This document shows, in pieces, positions 54,920 through 63,756 of a stretch of 64,000 nucleotides of DNA; the stretch's first letter is position 1; every line of letters begins with the position of its first letter. The stretch covers positions 62,001 to 126,000 of the forward strand of contig NZ_QGTR01000002.1 of NCBI RefSeq assembly GCF_003182275.1, in the 5' to 3' direction. A program made the position numbers and the translations under genes. A model generated the notes under the pieces. The model saw only the letters and a program-made list of their open reading frames with translations. It ran no database searches and was not told the DNA's origin. This stretch comes from Hoeflea marina (lineage in GTDB: Bacteria > Pseudomonadota > Alphaproteobacteria > Rhizobiales > Rhizobiaceae).

Positions 54920-55971
54920 CCGATCGGGTGTCTGTTGAAGGCCGAATAGGCGCCGGTCACATGGTGTTCCAGCTGCCGCTCGATGTCGGCGAGCAGGCTG
55001 GAGGCGCCGATGCGGAAGAGGTCCGGCTCCAGCCATTCGCGCCCCAGTTCCTCCTTCATCAGGAACTGGTAGTTGAGAATGTCCTTGGCCGCCGAAATGC
55101 CGCCGGCGGGCTTGTATCCGACCTTGATGCCGGTGCGCTCCTCATAGGCGCGGATGGCGCGCAGCATGGTCAGCGTCACCGCCAGCGTCGCGTTGACGCC
55201 TTCCTTGCCGGTGGAGGTCTTGATGAAATCGGCGCCCGCCATCATGCAGACGAGCGACGCCCTGGCGACATTGCGCAGCGTCTTGAGATCGCCGGTGGCG
55301 AGAATCGCCTTGACATGGGCATCGCCGCAGGCGGCGCGATAGTCCTTCATCTCATCGTAAAGCGCCGTCCAGTTGCCGGTCAGCACATGCTCGCGGGTGA
55401 TCACGATGTCGATCTCGCGGGCGCCGTCGGCGACCGAGGCCTCGATTTCCTTGAGCTTGAGGTGATGCGGGCTCAGTCCCGCCGGGAAACCGGTGGAGAC
55501 GGCGGCGACCGGGACGCCGCTGTCGCCCAGCGCCTCGACGGCAGTGGCGACGTAGCGGTGGTAGACGCAGATGGCGCCGGTGGTGATGCGGCGATCACCC
55601 ATGCCGAGGCGTTCGAGAATGTCGCGACGGACCGGATTGAGCGCCTTGGCGCAGAGCCGCCTGACCCGCTCGGGGGTGTCGTCGCCGCTGAGCGTGGTCA
55701 GGTCGATGCAGGTCACGGCTTTGAGCAGCCAGGCCGCCTGCGCGTCCTTCTTGACCGTTCGGCGTCCCGGCAGCGAAGCCACCCGCCGCTCGGTCGCCGA
55801 AAGGTTCACCCGGCTGTCGAGCACCCAGGACAGATCGAGCTCCATGCCGGGATTGCGCGCATGCCCGTGATTGGACTGGCGATGGGCCAAGGCCGATGCC
55901 GCGCCATGCTCGTGAGTGTGCGGTGCTTCCAACGGCCAACCTCCCGGCATGGGTGCGGCCGGGGCCGTCAT
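54916..55971 (-). CDS. deoC: Deoxyribose-phosphate aldolase
   Basis: 351 residues from the ATG at 55971; the ribosome binding site is weak and a TTG at 55983 is an alternative. Cleaves 2-deoxyribose 5-phosphate to glyceraldehyde 3-phosphate and acetaldehyde. Schiff-base Lys lies in ADFIKTSTGKEGVN; second catalytic Lys in KVGYKPAGGIS; also TVSTGFPAG-like VAAVSTGFPAGLSPH. It is about 90 residues longer than E. coli DeoC because of a His/Pro-rich N-terminus. An aldehyde dehydrogenase overlaps downstream and a DeoR regulator lies upstream. Confidence 0.92.
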   Translation of the reverse strand: MTAPAAPMPGGWPLEAPHTHEHGAASALAHRQSNHGHARNPGMELDLSWVLDSRVNLSATERRVASLPGRRTVKKDAQAAWLLKAVTCIDLTTLSGDDTPERVRRLCAKALNPVRRDILERLGMGDRRITTGAICVYHRYVATAVEALGDSGVPVAAVSTGFPAGLSPHHLKLKEIEASVADGAREIDIVITREHVLTGNWTALYDEMKDYRAACGDAHVKAILATGDLKTLRNVARASLVCMMAGADFIKTSTGKEGVNATLAVTLTMLRAIRAYEERTGIKVGYKPAGGISAAKDILNYQFLMKEELGREWLEPDLFRIGASSLLADIERQLEHHVTGAYSAFNRHPIG

Positions 55972-56036
55972 GCCAATCGTCAATTGTTAAATTTCTTTCA
56001 TTTTGATGTTACTATTCCACCATGCGGCGACGGCGT

Positions 56037-56113
56037 CAAGGGCAGCGACTTCGCGCCTTGTAGGCATGCATGTCGGATCCCCAACCGCCGCGCACTTTCG
56101 GGCGACATGAGTC
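56037..56113. repeat. RIME-like intergenic element, degenerate copy B
   Basis: Two dyads as in copy A (13676-13781): CAAGG (56037-56041) / CCTTG (56056-56060) with GCGA/TCGC inside, then GCATGTCGGATCC ... CTTTCGGGCGACATG (56067-56109). The second dyad aligns with copy A over about 50 bp with scattered differences. As in copy A, the end reaches the stop codon of a minus-strand gene (deoR, TGA at 56112-56114). Confidence 0.65.
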
Positions 56114-56840
56114 AGGCCGGCAGCTCGGCAGCCCCGTCCTCGGTGATGACCGCGTCGAACGCCTGCGCCTCGCCGAAGAAGGCCGGGCGGAGCCTGCCGA
56201 TCTTGCTGGAATCCACCAGCAGGACGGTCTGGCGCGACCGCGCCATTGCCGCGCGTTTGATCTCTGCCTCATGGAAATGGGCGCAGGTCGCGCCCCGCTG
56301 CCGGTCGATGCCGGCGGCGGAGAGAACGGCGACATTGATGGCAAGCCCGTTCAATGTCCGCAGGGCCTCGGGGCCGGAGAACGAGGCGGAGGCGGGATGG
56401 TACACGCCGCCCAGCATCACCAGGCGGACATTGCGCTTGCGCACCAGGCGTTCGGCCACATTCAACGCGTAGCAGACCGCGGTGATCGAAATCTCCTCGG
56501 GCAACAGATCGACCAGATGGGGGACGGTGGTGCCGCAATCGAAGAACACCGTGTCGTCAGGCTTGATGAAGCCGATGGCGTGGGCGCAGGCCCGGCGCTT
56601 GGCGGTCGCATGGCTGTCGCCGGCGCGCGCCAGATCGTAAGGGCCATCCCGCTCCAGATCTCCGGCCGGGACGATATGGCCTCCGAGAAAGGCGAAGCGG
56701 TCGCCATGAGCGCCCACATCGCGGCGCACGGTCATCTCGGAAACGCCCAGCATCTGTGCCGCGGTCTTGATGTGCAGCACACGGTGGGTGACGAGGGCAT
56801 CGGACAATGCCGAAATGCGCCGTGCTTTGGGATGGCTCAT
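56112..56840 (-). CDS. DeoR-family transcriptional regulator
   Basis: 242 residues. N-terminal DeoR HTH: KTAAQMLGVSEMTVRRDV. The C-terminal DeoRC sensor has FFDCGTTVPHLVDLLP and SKIGRLRPAFFG, the sugar-phosphate isomerase-like site. It is upstream of deoC-aldh on the same strand and presumably represses them, with deoxyribose 5-phosphate or a related sugar phosphate as inducer. The gap to deoC holds a RIME-like element. Confidence 0.9.
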   Translation of the reverse strand: MSHPKARRISALSDALVTHRVLHIKTAAQMLGVSEMTVRRDVGAHGDRFAFLGGHIVPAGDLERDGPYDLARAGDSHATAKRRACAHAIGFIKPDDTVFFDCGTTVPHLVDLLPEEISITAVCYALNVAERLVRKRNVRLVMLGGVYHPASASFSGPEALRTLNGLAINVAVLSAAGIDRQRGATCAHFHEAEIKRAAMARSRQTVLLVDSSKIGRLRPAFFGEAQAFDAVITEDGAAELPA

Positions 56841-57055
56841 GAATCCGCCTCGCTGGGTGAGGCATGGATTACAGGTTTGTGCCGATATTCACAAGATGGT
56901 GATTGGATATGATCATCCAGAGCGCCGATGCCGCCCCCGTTTTCGCCCCGATGCAGCGACGAACCGGCCGAGCTGACACCGGAGGCGGCGGATGGACCGG
57001 CCTCCGGCGGGGGCAGCCGGAGGTTCAACCCGGCTGCACAGTTTTTAACGAGCGC

Positions 57056-57412
57056 TCAGCGGCGCGTGAAGGCGGCGAACAGGTAGCCGATGCCGGCTGC
57101 GACCGCGACCGCCTTCAGCGGCTTGCGGCGGATCCGTTCCTCGAGGTCGCTTTCGAGCGATGCAAGGCTGTCGCGAGCCTGGTCGAGCGCCTGCTGAGAC
57201 GTGTCCGCGGCCTCCTCACCCAGGCGCGAGGCGCGCTCCTTGTATTCTTCCGCTTTCAGCGAGCCGAATTCGCGGATGGCCTTGCCGAGGCCCGTCACAT
57301 CCTGGCGCAAGAGCTCCAGTTGATTGAGGACATCGTCGCCGGCGGCGTTGGCATCGGCCGCGGTGGCGGCGGCTGCGGCAGACTTCGAAGCCGAAGCGGG
57401 CGGAGGGGTCAT
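57056..57412 (-). CDS. DUF883-family (ElaB/YqjD-like) protein
   Basis: 118 residues from the ATG at 57412 (AAGGAG upstream). Ala-rich start, then amphipathic helices (DDVLNQLELLRQDVTGLGKA, ALDQARDSLASLESDLEERI) and a short C-terminal membrane helix (PLKAVAVAAGIGYLFAAF) ending in Thr-Arg-Arg. YqjD-type proteins anchor to the inner membrane and can bind ribosomes in stationary phase. The EcfG promoter 30 bp upstream fits a stress role. Confidence 0.83.
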   Translation of the reverse strand: MTPPPASASKSAAAAATAADANAAGDDVLNQLELLRQDVTGLGKAIREFGSLKAEEYKERASRLGEEAADTSQQALDQARDSLASLESDLEERIRRKPLKAVAVAAGIGYLFAAFTRR

Positions 57413-57441
57413 GGCATAAACTCCTTGTTGTTCACCCCGAC

Positions 57442-57466
57442 AACTCGCCAGCCCGGCGGTTGTTCC
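57442..57466 (-). promoter_or_regulatory. EcfG promoter for the DUF883 gene
   Basis: On the minus strand GGAAC (57466-57462), 17-bp spacer, GTT (57444-57442), giving a leader of about 25 nt. Third exact EcfG site in the window, with the same spacer length as the pair at 26284 and 26911. Confidence 0.8.
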
Positions 57467-57649
57467 ACCTCCACAGGATTCTTGCGGTGACGTGCAGGTC
57501 GGAGGCCGCACCGCTTGCGATTGCGCGCATGCAGGTTCTGCGGCACAATTGGAATGTGAGGGTGGTGCATCGCGGCGGCCTTTCGCGAGCCTGGCGGAGC
57601 GGCTGGGGCGCAAGCAGGGGCATTGCGGGAGACATGTGCCGAGGGCGTC

Positions 57650-58750
57650 ATGGACATGACTCGGGAGAAGATGGAGATACTCGTCGTCGGCGCAGGACCG
57701 ACCGGTCTTACGGCCGCCCTTCAACTGGCGCGGCGCGGATATCTGCCGCGGATCATCGACGGCAAGGATCGTCCGACATCGCTGAGCAGGGCCGTCGGCA
57801 TCAGCCCCAACAGTCTGGATCTGCTGGAGCCCACCGGCGTGACCGAACTGCTGCTGGCGAAGGGACTGAAGGTCCGGCAGCTCTGCTTCCATGCCTCCGG
57901 CAGGCAGCTCTGCCAACTGGATTTCACCCAGCTCGGCCACCGCTTCGACTTTCTGCTTTCCCTGCCGCAACGCGAAACCGAGCGCTGCATGGTTGCGGCG
58001 CTCGAGCGACAGGGGATCCATGTCGAATGGGGCAGTGAGCTTGTCGCGGTGGACCGCGACGGGGCACGCCTGCTGGCCGCGATCCGCGCGCCGGAGGGTG
58101 CCATCACGGTGTCCTGCGACCATCTGTTCGGTGCCGACGGCGCCCACAGCACGGTGCGCCGCCAGATGCGGGCGGAGTTCGAGGGCAAGACCCATCGGCG
58201 CCGATGGAGCATTGCCGATGCGGAGATCGACGGCTGGCCCCACGAGCCGCTGGCGGCGCATGTGTTTCTTCACCGCAACGGCGATGCCGGCTTCATCATT
58301 CCGATCGGCCCCCGGCGGTTTCGCGCCGTCTCCAACACGCCCGACGCGCTGTCGCGAATCCCCGGCGGCTATACGGTGGATCGGCTGCTGCAGGCCGACA
58401 GCTTCGAATTGTCGGTGCGCCAGGCCTCCACCTACCAGGCCGATGGCATGGCGCTGGGCGGCGACGCCGCGCATGTGCATTCGCCGATCGGCGCCCGGGG
58501 CATGAATCTCGGCATCGAGGATGCCTCGGCCTTCGCCGCGCGGCTCGCAGACGGTGAACTCGACGGCTACACCGCCGAACGCCGGCCGATCGGAGGCGAA
58601 TGGATAACCTTTTCCGAACGGCTCCTGGCGCTCGTCGAGACGCGCAATCCGCTGCTCGCGGAGTTCCGCAATCTCGCCCTCAGCGCAGCCGGCCGTGCCC
58701 CGCCGCTGCAGCGCGCCGTGTTGCGCCGCATCACCGGACTTCGGCAGTGA
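57650..58750 (+). CDS. FAD-dependent monooxygenase (PHBH/UbiH-type)
   Basis: 366 residues from the ATG at 57650 (GAGGG upstream); starts at 57662 and 57671 cannot be excluded. Group A flavoprotein: Rossmann VVGAGPTGLTAALQLARRG, the DG-type FGADGAHSTVRRQM, and GGDAAHVHSPIGARGMNLGI. The substrate-binding sheet lies between. Shorter than TfdB/PheA hydroxylases as it lacks their thioredoxin-like C-terminus. Aromatic hydroxylation is the usual reaction; the substrate is unknown. No operon partner. Confidence 0.82.
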   Translation: MDMTREKMEILVVGAGPTGLTAALQLARRGYLPRIIDGKDRPTSLSRAVGISPNSLDLLEPTGVTELLLAKGLKVRQLCFHASGRQLCQLDFTQLGHRFDFLLSLPQRETERCMVAALERQGIHVEWGSELVAVDRDGARLLAAIRAPEGAITVSCDHLFGADGAHSTVRRQMRAEFEGKTHRRRWSIADAEIDGWPHEPLAAHVFLHRNGDAGFIIPIGPRRFRAVSNTPDALSRIPGGYTVDRLLQADSFELSVRQASTYQADGMALGGDAAHVHSPIGARGMNLGIEDASAFAARLADGELDGYTAERRPIGGEWITFSERLLALVETRNPLLAEFRNLALSAAGRAPPLQRAVLRRITGLRQ

Positions 58751-58988
58751 GGCCACCAATCGGGTGCCGGGACCGCCTTGCCGGGAGTGTTCCAAGCCGT
58801 GCAGGCGGCCGGATGATGGGTGCGGCTCCGCGACTGTGATCCGCGAGCCGCGGTGCGTCAGGCCGCAAGCTGGCGCTCGCGGTCCTGGGCGCCATTCTGC
58901 CGGCAAGCCTGGCCCGCATGGCGACCCGAGCTTCGGCGGAGGGTTCGCCGCAATGCATTCTCGCGGGCGATCGCGCGCCGGCTGCTCT

Positions 58989-60245
58989 TCAGCCGTCTAT
59001 TCCAAAGCCTGTGAAGGGCAGGAATGACACCAGGTCGCCCCGCTCCACCGTGGTCGTGGCCTCTGTCACTTCGATCAGGCCGGTCGCTTCCCGCAGCCCC
59101 GAGATCAGCCCCGAGCCATCTCGGGCGAATTTGTGCGCCACCGGCCGACCGTCTGCGCCGGTCTCGAGCGAGCCGCGCCAGAACTCCCGGCGACCGGGCT
59201 TCTTGTCCCGCACCTCGAAGCCGGCCGCCACCGGGAACCGCACCGGCTCCCGGTAACTGCCGCCGCCAAGCACGGTGAGCGCCGGGCGCACATAGAGCAG
59301 AAAGCAGACGAAGGCGGCCACCGGATTGCCCGGCAGGCCGAGAAACACGCAGTCCCCGATCTGCCCGAAGCTCATCGACCGGCCGGGCTTGATTGCCATC
59401 TGCCAGAGATGGCGGGTGCCCAGTCGGTCGACGGCGTTGACGATGTGGTCCTCGTCGCCGTGCGATGCGCCGCCGCTGGTCAGGATCACGTCATGGCTCT
59501 TGGCGACCTCGGCCAGGGTGGCTTCGATCAGCGCCGCGTTGTCCGGCAGGATGCCGAGATCGGTGATCTCGCAGGGCAGGGTGGCGGTCAGCGCACGCAG
59601 CATGGCGCGGTTGGAATCATAGACCTGTCCCTGGCTGATTTCGGCGCCCGGCTCCAGCAGTTCGTCACCGTTCGACAGGATCGCGACCCGCACCGGGGCG
59701 CGCACCTTGACCCGCGCCAGACCGAAGGACGCCAGCGCCGCCATGTCCTGCGGCCGCAGCCGCGATGCGGCGTGCAGGACGGTGCTGTCGGCGGCCACAT
59801 CCTCGCCGGCACGGCGGGCATTGTCGCCGCGCCGGAGACCGGACGGAACGCTGACGGTGTCGCCTTCGACCGTGCAATCCTCCTGCATCGCCACCGTGTC
59901 GGCGCCTTCAGGCATGGCCGCACCGGTGAAGATGCGGGCGGCCTGGCCCGGTTCCAGGCTGTGGCGGCCGAGATCACCGGCAGCGATGCGGGCGACCACC
60001 GGCATCGGACCACTGGCCGGCGCCGCGAACGTGTAGCCGTCGACTGCGGCGTTGTCGTGCAGCGGCACGTTGCGCGGCGCCATGATGTCCGCGGCGAGCC
60101 AGCGTCCGGAAGTCGCGGCCAGCGGCAGCTCCTCGGTGCCGGTCACCGTCGAAAGCCGTCCCGTGAGGATCGCCAGGCATTCCCCATGGCTCATGGGGTC
60201 GCCCTCGGTGCGGAAGCAGTCGCTCAGCAGCTTGCGCGGGGTCAT
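58989..60245 (-). CDS. moeA: Molybdopterin molybdenumtransferase MoeA
   Basis: 418 residues, standard size. Inserts molybdate into adenylylated molybdopterin. Motifs: DNAAVDGYTF, AGDLGRHSLEPGQAARIFTG, GDELLEPG, TSGGASHGDEDHI and LPGNPVAAFVCFLLYVRP, the MPT-binding site. It overlaps mobB by 4 bp at the end of a mobA-mobB-moeA operon. Needed for Mo-enzymes such as the hydroxylase at 47221-49606. The 238-bp gap to the convergent FAD gene shows no gene. Confidence 0.95.
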   Translation of the reverse strand: MTPRKLLSDCFRTEGDPMSHGECLAILTGRLSTVTGTEELPLAATSGRWLAADIMAPRNVPLHDNAAVDGYTFAAPASGPMPVVARIAAGDLGRHSLEPGQAARIFTGAAMPEGADTVAMQEDCTVEGDTVSVPSGLRRGDNARRAGEDVAADSTVLHAASRLRPQDMAALASFGLARVKVRAPVRVAILSNGDELLEPGAEISQGQVYDSNRAMLRALTATLPCEITDLGILPDNAALIEATLAEVAKSHDVILTSGGASHGDEDHIVNAVDRLGTRHLWQMAIKPGRSMSFGQIGDCVFLGLPGNPVAAFVCFLLYVRPALTVLGGGSYREPVRFPVAAGFEVRDKKPGRREFWRGSLETGADGRPVAHKFARDGSGLISGLREATGLIEVTEATTTVERGDLVSFLPFTGFGIDG

Positions 60246-60760
60246 GCGGCGGTCCCTCCCAGTCCGGTTGTCCGCGCGATCATATCGGCGATCCCGCCAA
60301 TGTCGTCCAGCGCGAAGACGGGAATTCGGGCATCGGCAACCGGATGGTCGGCGGCGATGGCGCAGATGCTCCCATGGGTGTCGGGCAGCGGCGCCCGGTC
60401 GCCTGCAGCCAGCCTTCGGACCTCGATCTTCGGATGGCTTTCGCGCTTGTAGCCTTCGATCAGCACCAGGTCGCAGGCCCCGAGCTGCGCCAGCACCGCG
60501 TCAAGCGACGGTTCGGAGGCCTCGCCCAGCTCGTGCATGACCGCCCAGCGGCGGCCGGAAACGATGGCGACGTCGCGGGCGCCTGCCTGGCGATGGCGGT
60601 GGCTGTCGGTGCCCTCGCGGTCGATATCGAAGAGATGGTGCGCGTGCTTGACCGTGCCGACCGCAAAGCCGCGGCGGGTGAACTCCGCCACCAGCCGGCA
60701 GGTGAGCGTGGTCTTTCCGGAGTTCTTCCATCCGGCGACGCCGAAGATGCGTCGGGTCAT
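60242..60760 (-). CDS. mobB: Molybdopterin-guanine dinucleotide biosynthesis protein MobB
   Basis: 172 residues. P-loop GWKNSGKTTL at the N-terminus, TVKHAHHLFDIDREGTDS, and LVLIEGYKRESHPKIEV, as in MobB. GTP-binding adaptor that assists MobA/MoeA in cofactor maturation. Overlaps both neighbours by 4 bp. Confidence 0.95.
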   Translation of the reverse strand: MTRRIFGVAGWKNSGKTTLTCRLVAEFTRRGFAVGTVKHAHHLFDIDREGTDSHRHRQAGARDVAIVSGRRWAVMHELGEASEPSLDAVLAQLGACDLVLIEGYKRESHPKIEVRRLAAGDRAPLPDTHGSICAIAADHPVADARIPVFALDDIGGIADMIARTTGLGGTAA

Positions 60761-61377
60761 GCCGCGGCCCCGGCGAGGTAGCGTTCAGCCTCGGCGAGCT
60801 GCCCGGGCGTGTTGGCGTTGAAGAACGGGTCCGGCGCGCCGTCGGCATCCGCCTCGAAATCGCAAGCGACGTGATCGTGCCGATCGACCCAGGCGCGCAC
60901 CTTCAGGGTGTCGCCCGCGGCCAGCCACTGCGCCAGGTCCCCGCGCAGGACCGTCGGCCAGAGTCCGAACACCGGATGCAGGTTGCCCCCCGAGCGGGCG
61001 ACGACGATGCGCTCCGGGCCCGCCAGCAGCGCGAACCGTTCGACAAGGTCGAGCGGCAGGAACGGCGTGTCGGTCGCGGCGGTGACCAGGTGGGTGACGC
61101 CCGGCAGTGTTGCCGCCCATTCGAGCCCCGTCAGCACACCTGCAAGCGGGCCGGCATGGCCGCCGACCGTGTCGGGCAGCACCGGCAGGCCGAAGTGCCC
61201 ATAGGGGGCTGGATCGGAATTGGCGTTGATCGCCAGCAGGTCGACCTGCGGCGCGATCCGGTCGATCACCCGCGCGATCATCGGCCGGCCGCCGAGCGGC
61301 TGCAGGCCCTTTTCGCCTCCGCCCATCCGTCGCGACAGGCCGCCCGCCAGGACCAATCCGGCAATTGCCTTGCTCAT
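60757..61377 (-). CDS. mobA: Molybdenum cofactor guanylyltransferase MobA
   Basis: 206 residues. GTP-binding GLVLAGGLSRRMGGGEKGL, RPMIARVIDRI, DTVGGHAGPLAGVLTGLEWA and TAATDTPFLPLDLVERF are diagnostic. Transfers GMP to Mo-molybdopterin to give the MGD form; paralogues (MocA) make the cytidine form used by xanthine-dehydrogenase-type enzymes. Sequence reading does not separate the two, but the GTP-type motif and MobB partner favour MobA. Start of the operon. Confidence 0.9.
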   Translation of the reverse strand: MSKAIAGLVLAGGLSRRMGGGEKGLQPLGGRPMIARVIDRIAPQVDLLAINANSDPAPYGHFGLPVLPDTVGGHAGPLAGVLTGLEWAATLPGVTHLVTAATDTPFLPLDLVERFALLAGPERIVVARSGGNLHPVFGLWPTVLRGDLAQWLAAGDTLKVRAWVDRHDHVACDFEADADGAPDPFFNANTPGQLAEAERYLAGAAA

Positions 61378-61636
61378 CGATCCGTCTCCCCGGCAGTGAC
61401 GCCGCGCCTTGCGCGGACCGCCTTCGATCCGGCGCTCCGTGAGCCGCGAGACCGGGCGGAGGGCATGTCAGCCCCGGTGGCAACGAGATGAGAGTCAATG
61501 TCCATGCTCCTGTCTAGGGGGAATCTGGCCTGAATGGAACCACCCCATCCCCTGGCGGCGGGCAGGGCGGACCAGCCGACGAGCCGCCGACCAGCGGCGG
61601 GAACGATCCGGACGGACGACGCTGCGCCACCGCATC

Positions 61637-61650
61637 TTGATGGAGATCAA
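61637..61650. promoter_or_regulatory. FNR/FixK-type box upstream of pfkB
   Basis: TTGAT-GGAG-ATCAA, a perfect match to the TTGAT-N4-ATCAA box of FNR, FixK and FnrN. It lies in the 497-bp gap between mobA (minus) and pfkB (plus). An activator at -41.5 would place the start near 61685, giving pfkB a leader of about 190 nt. The rest of the gap shows no convincing gene. Confidence 0.7.
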
Positions 61651-61874
61651 GGCGATCCGCTTCGCATCAGTCTGATCATGTGGATGTTGCATCAAAAGAC
61701 CGGATTGGCGGATGCTTGCAAACCCTATGACTTTCGGCGAAGCAATGGCGGTCCGTTCCCGCCGCGCTGCCGCCATGAACGAGGCAGCCGGACGCGCTGC
61801 CGGCGCCGGGATCTGCCGGTCCCGAAACATGGGCTCGCCCCGTCCGGCGGGCTGCCGAGATCACACACGTGCCC

Positions 61875-62987
61875 ATGAGCAGGATCCTGACCATCACGCT
61901 CAATCCGGCTGTCGACATCTCCGGCGACACGGATGTCGTCACGCCGACCCGCAAGGTCCGGACGTCGGGCACGCGCCACGATCCGGGCGGCGGCGGCATC
62001 AATGTCGCCCGCGTCATCGCCGAGCTCGGCGGGGATGCGGAGGCCGTCTTCCTGGCCGGAGGCGAGATCGGCCCTCTGCTCGACCGGTTGCTCGCGGAGG
62101 AAGGCCTGCGCCGCAGGTTGTTTCCCATCGCCGGACAGACCCGGGTCGACTTCGTCGTCCAGGAGCGCAAGACCGGTCTCGAATATCGCCTTGTCGCCGC
62201 GGGTCCGGCCGTGGGACCGGACGAACTCGAGCCCTGCTTCCAGGCCATCGCCTCGCATATCGGCGGCTACGTCGTGGCCAGCGGCAGCCTGCCGGACGGT
62301 GCGCCGAGCGACACCTATGTCCGCATGGCGGAGCTGGCGGCGGCGTCGGGCAGCCGGTTTGTTCTCGACACGTCGGGGGAAGGGCTGCAGGCGGCCCTGG
62401 AGAGGTCGCGCATCTTCCTCGTCAAGCCCAGTCTCGGTGAGCTGGAGAAACTCGTCGGCCGCCAGCTCGACGACGACGGCGCCGGCCGGGCCGCCGCCGG
62501 CATTGTTGCGCGCGGCGCGGCCGAGATGGTGGCCGTCACGATGGGGGCGGACGGTGCGCTGCTGGCCACATCCACCGGCCTCCTTCGCGTCCCGCCCATC
62601 CATGTCCGCGTGCGCTCCGCCGTCGGAGCCGGAGACAGTTTCCTGGGCGCGATGGTCTGGGCGTTGTCCGAAGGCAAGGCTGTCGGCGAGGCGTTCCGGT
62701 TCGGCGTGGCCGCCGGCGCCGCGGCGGTGATGACGCCGGGTACCGAACTCTGTCGGCGCGGCGACGTCATCGAACTCTTCGAGATGCTGAACGCGCGCGG
62801 CGGCGACGGCGGGAGGACCATCCGGATGAGCCGGCAATCGACGGACAATTCAGGTCCCGCATGCGATGTGCCCCAGGTGCCGGAGGTGACGGAGGCCGAC
62901 GTGGTCGCGATCTGCCTGTCCCATGGCAATGGCCGCCTCCGGAAGATGCAACAGATCGATAACCATGTTCGCTCTGCGGTTCAATAA
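61875..62987 (+). CDS. pfkB: 6-phosphofructokinase, Pfk-2/PfkB type
   Basis: 370 residues from the ATG at 61875 (a GTG at 61869 is also possible). PfkB sugar kinase closest in motifs to E. coli Pfk-2: ILTITLNPAVDISGDTD, PGGGGINVARVIAELGG, VASGSLPDGAP, VKPSLGELEKLVGRQL, catalytic SAVGAGDSFLGAM and VTPGTELC-like MTPGTELCRRGDV. Phosphorylates fructose 6-phosphate. E. coli Pfk-2 ends just after that; here about 60 extra residues follow (from RGGDGG), with no recognised domain. The FNR/FixK box upstream suggests oxygen-limited expression. No neighbour in the same direction. Confidence 0.85.
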   Translation: MSRILTITLNPAVDISGDTDVVTPTRKVRTSGTRHDPGGGGINVARVIAELGGDAEAVFLAGGEIGPLLDRLLAEEGLRRRLFPIAGQTRVDFVVQERKTGLEYRLVAAGPAVGPDELEPCFQAIASHIGGYVVASGSLPDGAPSDTYVRMAELAAASGSRFVLDTSGEGLQAALERSRIFLVKPSLGELEKLVGRQLDDDGAGRAAAGIVARGAAEMVAVTMGADGALLATSTGLLRVPPIHVRVRSAVGAGDSFLGAMVWALSEGKAVGEAFRFGVAAGAAAVMTPGTELCRRGDVIELFEMLNARGGDGGRTIRMSRQSTDNSGPACDVPQVPEVTEADVVAICLSHGNGRLRKMQQIDNHVRSAVQ

Positions 62988-63756
62988 AGCCGCGGCCTAC
63001 CAGACCTGCGGTCCGCAACAGGTCCGGGCCATCCGCCCTGCATATCCAAAACCGGATGCGGCGGGGCGTCGGTCGATCGCAAGCCGGCACCGCCTGCAGC
63101 AGGAGGTTGACATCGACAACCGCCTCACCCGTCTGCGCGAAATAGTCGCCAGGCAATTCGACTGCTTTTCGAATCCCTCCTCAACCCTTCTGCGGTTTGC
63201 TCTGAATGCGGAAACGTCTGAATTCCCGGCCGACGTTGCAGATTGCAGAAGTCTGTCTTTAAATCAGTATTCGGACAGACATGATTTTAGATATTGATTT
63301 CATTATGGAAATTATCTGATTGTATATACTGAACACTTGAATGGATTCGTATATATGGGTTGAGATGTTTAAATTCATGGTATAAATCTGCGGAAAGGCG
63401 AGTTTTTTGCACGTGACAGCTGTTCATTGCTGGAGTGTCTGGCGGCAATGCTGCAGAATGTCGTGTTCTCGCGCCGCACCTGCCCGGTTCAGCTTGGCGG
63501 GGCGACTTCGGGTTCTGCGGACGCAGTCCGGATTGGCGCCACCGACCATTGCGCCCGGAACGCGATCGGGCTGGGCCGTACGAGGACCGGGCGTTGCCGC
63601 CAGGACCCATGGCCTGACGGGCCGGGCTTCGCGGCTGCGTTCTCGACGGGCAGACCGCTGGTGCGGCTGACCTGACCGGTTTGCAGTGCCGCGCCCGCAT
63701 GCGGGCAAGCGGGATGGATGGGTATCCCGCTGTGCGGGAGAGGCTTGGGGGAATGA
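62988..63756 (+). other. Long intergenic region with an AT-rich core
   Basis: 769 bp with no firm gene. Bases 63240-63420 are much richer in A and T than anything nearby and should hold the promoter of the downstream exported-protein gene. An inverted repeat GTCTGTC (63251-63257) / GACAGAC (63274-63280) lies at its start. A frame at 62965-63297 (110 codons, overlapping pfkB) has partly GC-biased third positions but no ribosome binding site, so it is not called. Confidence 0.4.

Noticed and set aside
57001-57023. CCTCCGGC/GCCGGAGG hairpin downstream of the DUF883 gene
   Set aside because: 8-bp stem without a T-run on either strand; too weak to call a terminator.
62965-63297. 110-codon frame overlapping the pfkB end
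   Set aside because: Partial third-position GC bias but no ribosome binding site, no motif, and it runs into the AT-rich zone.
63557-63580. GGAAC-N16-GTA, an EcfG-like promoter
   Set aside because: The -10 reads GTA instead of GTT and the exported-protein start is about 180 bp away; not convincing.
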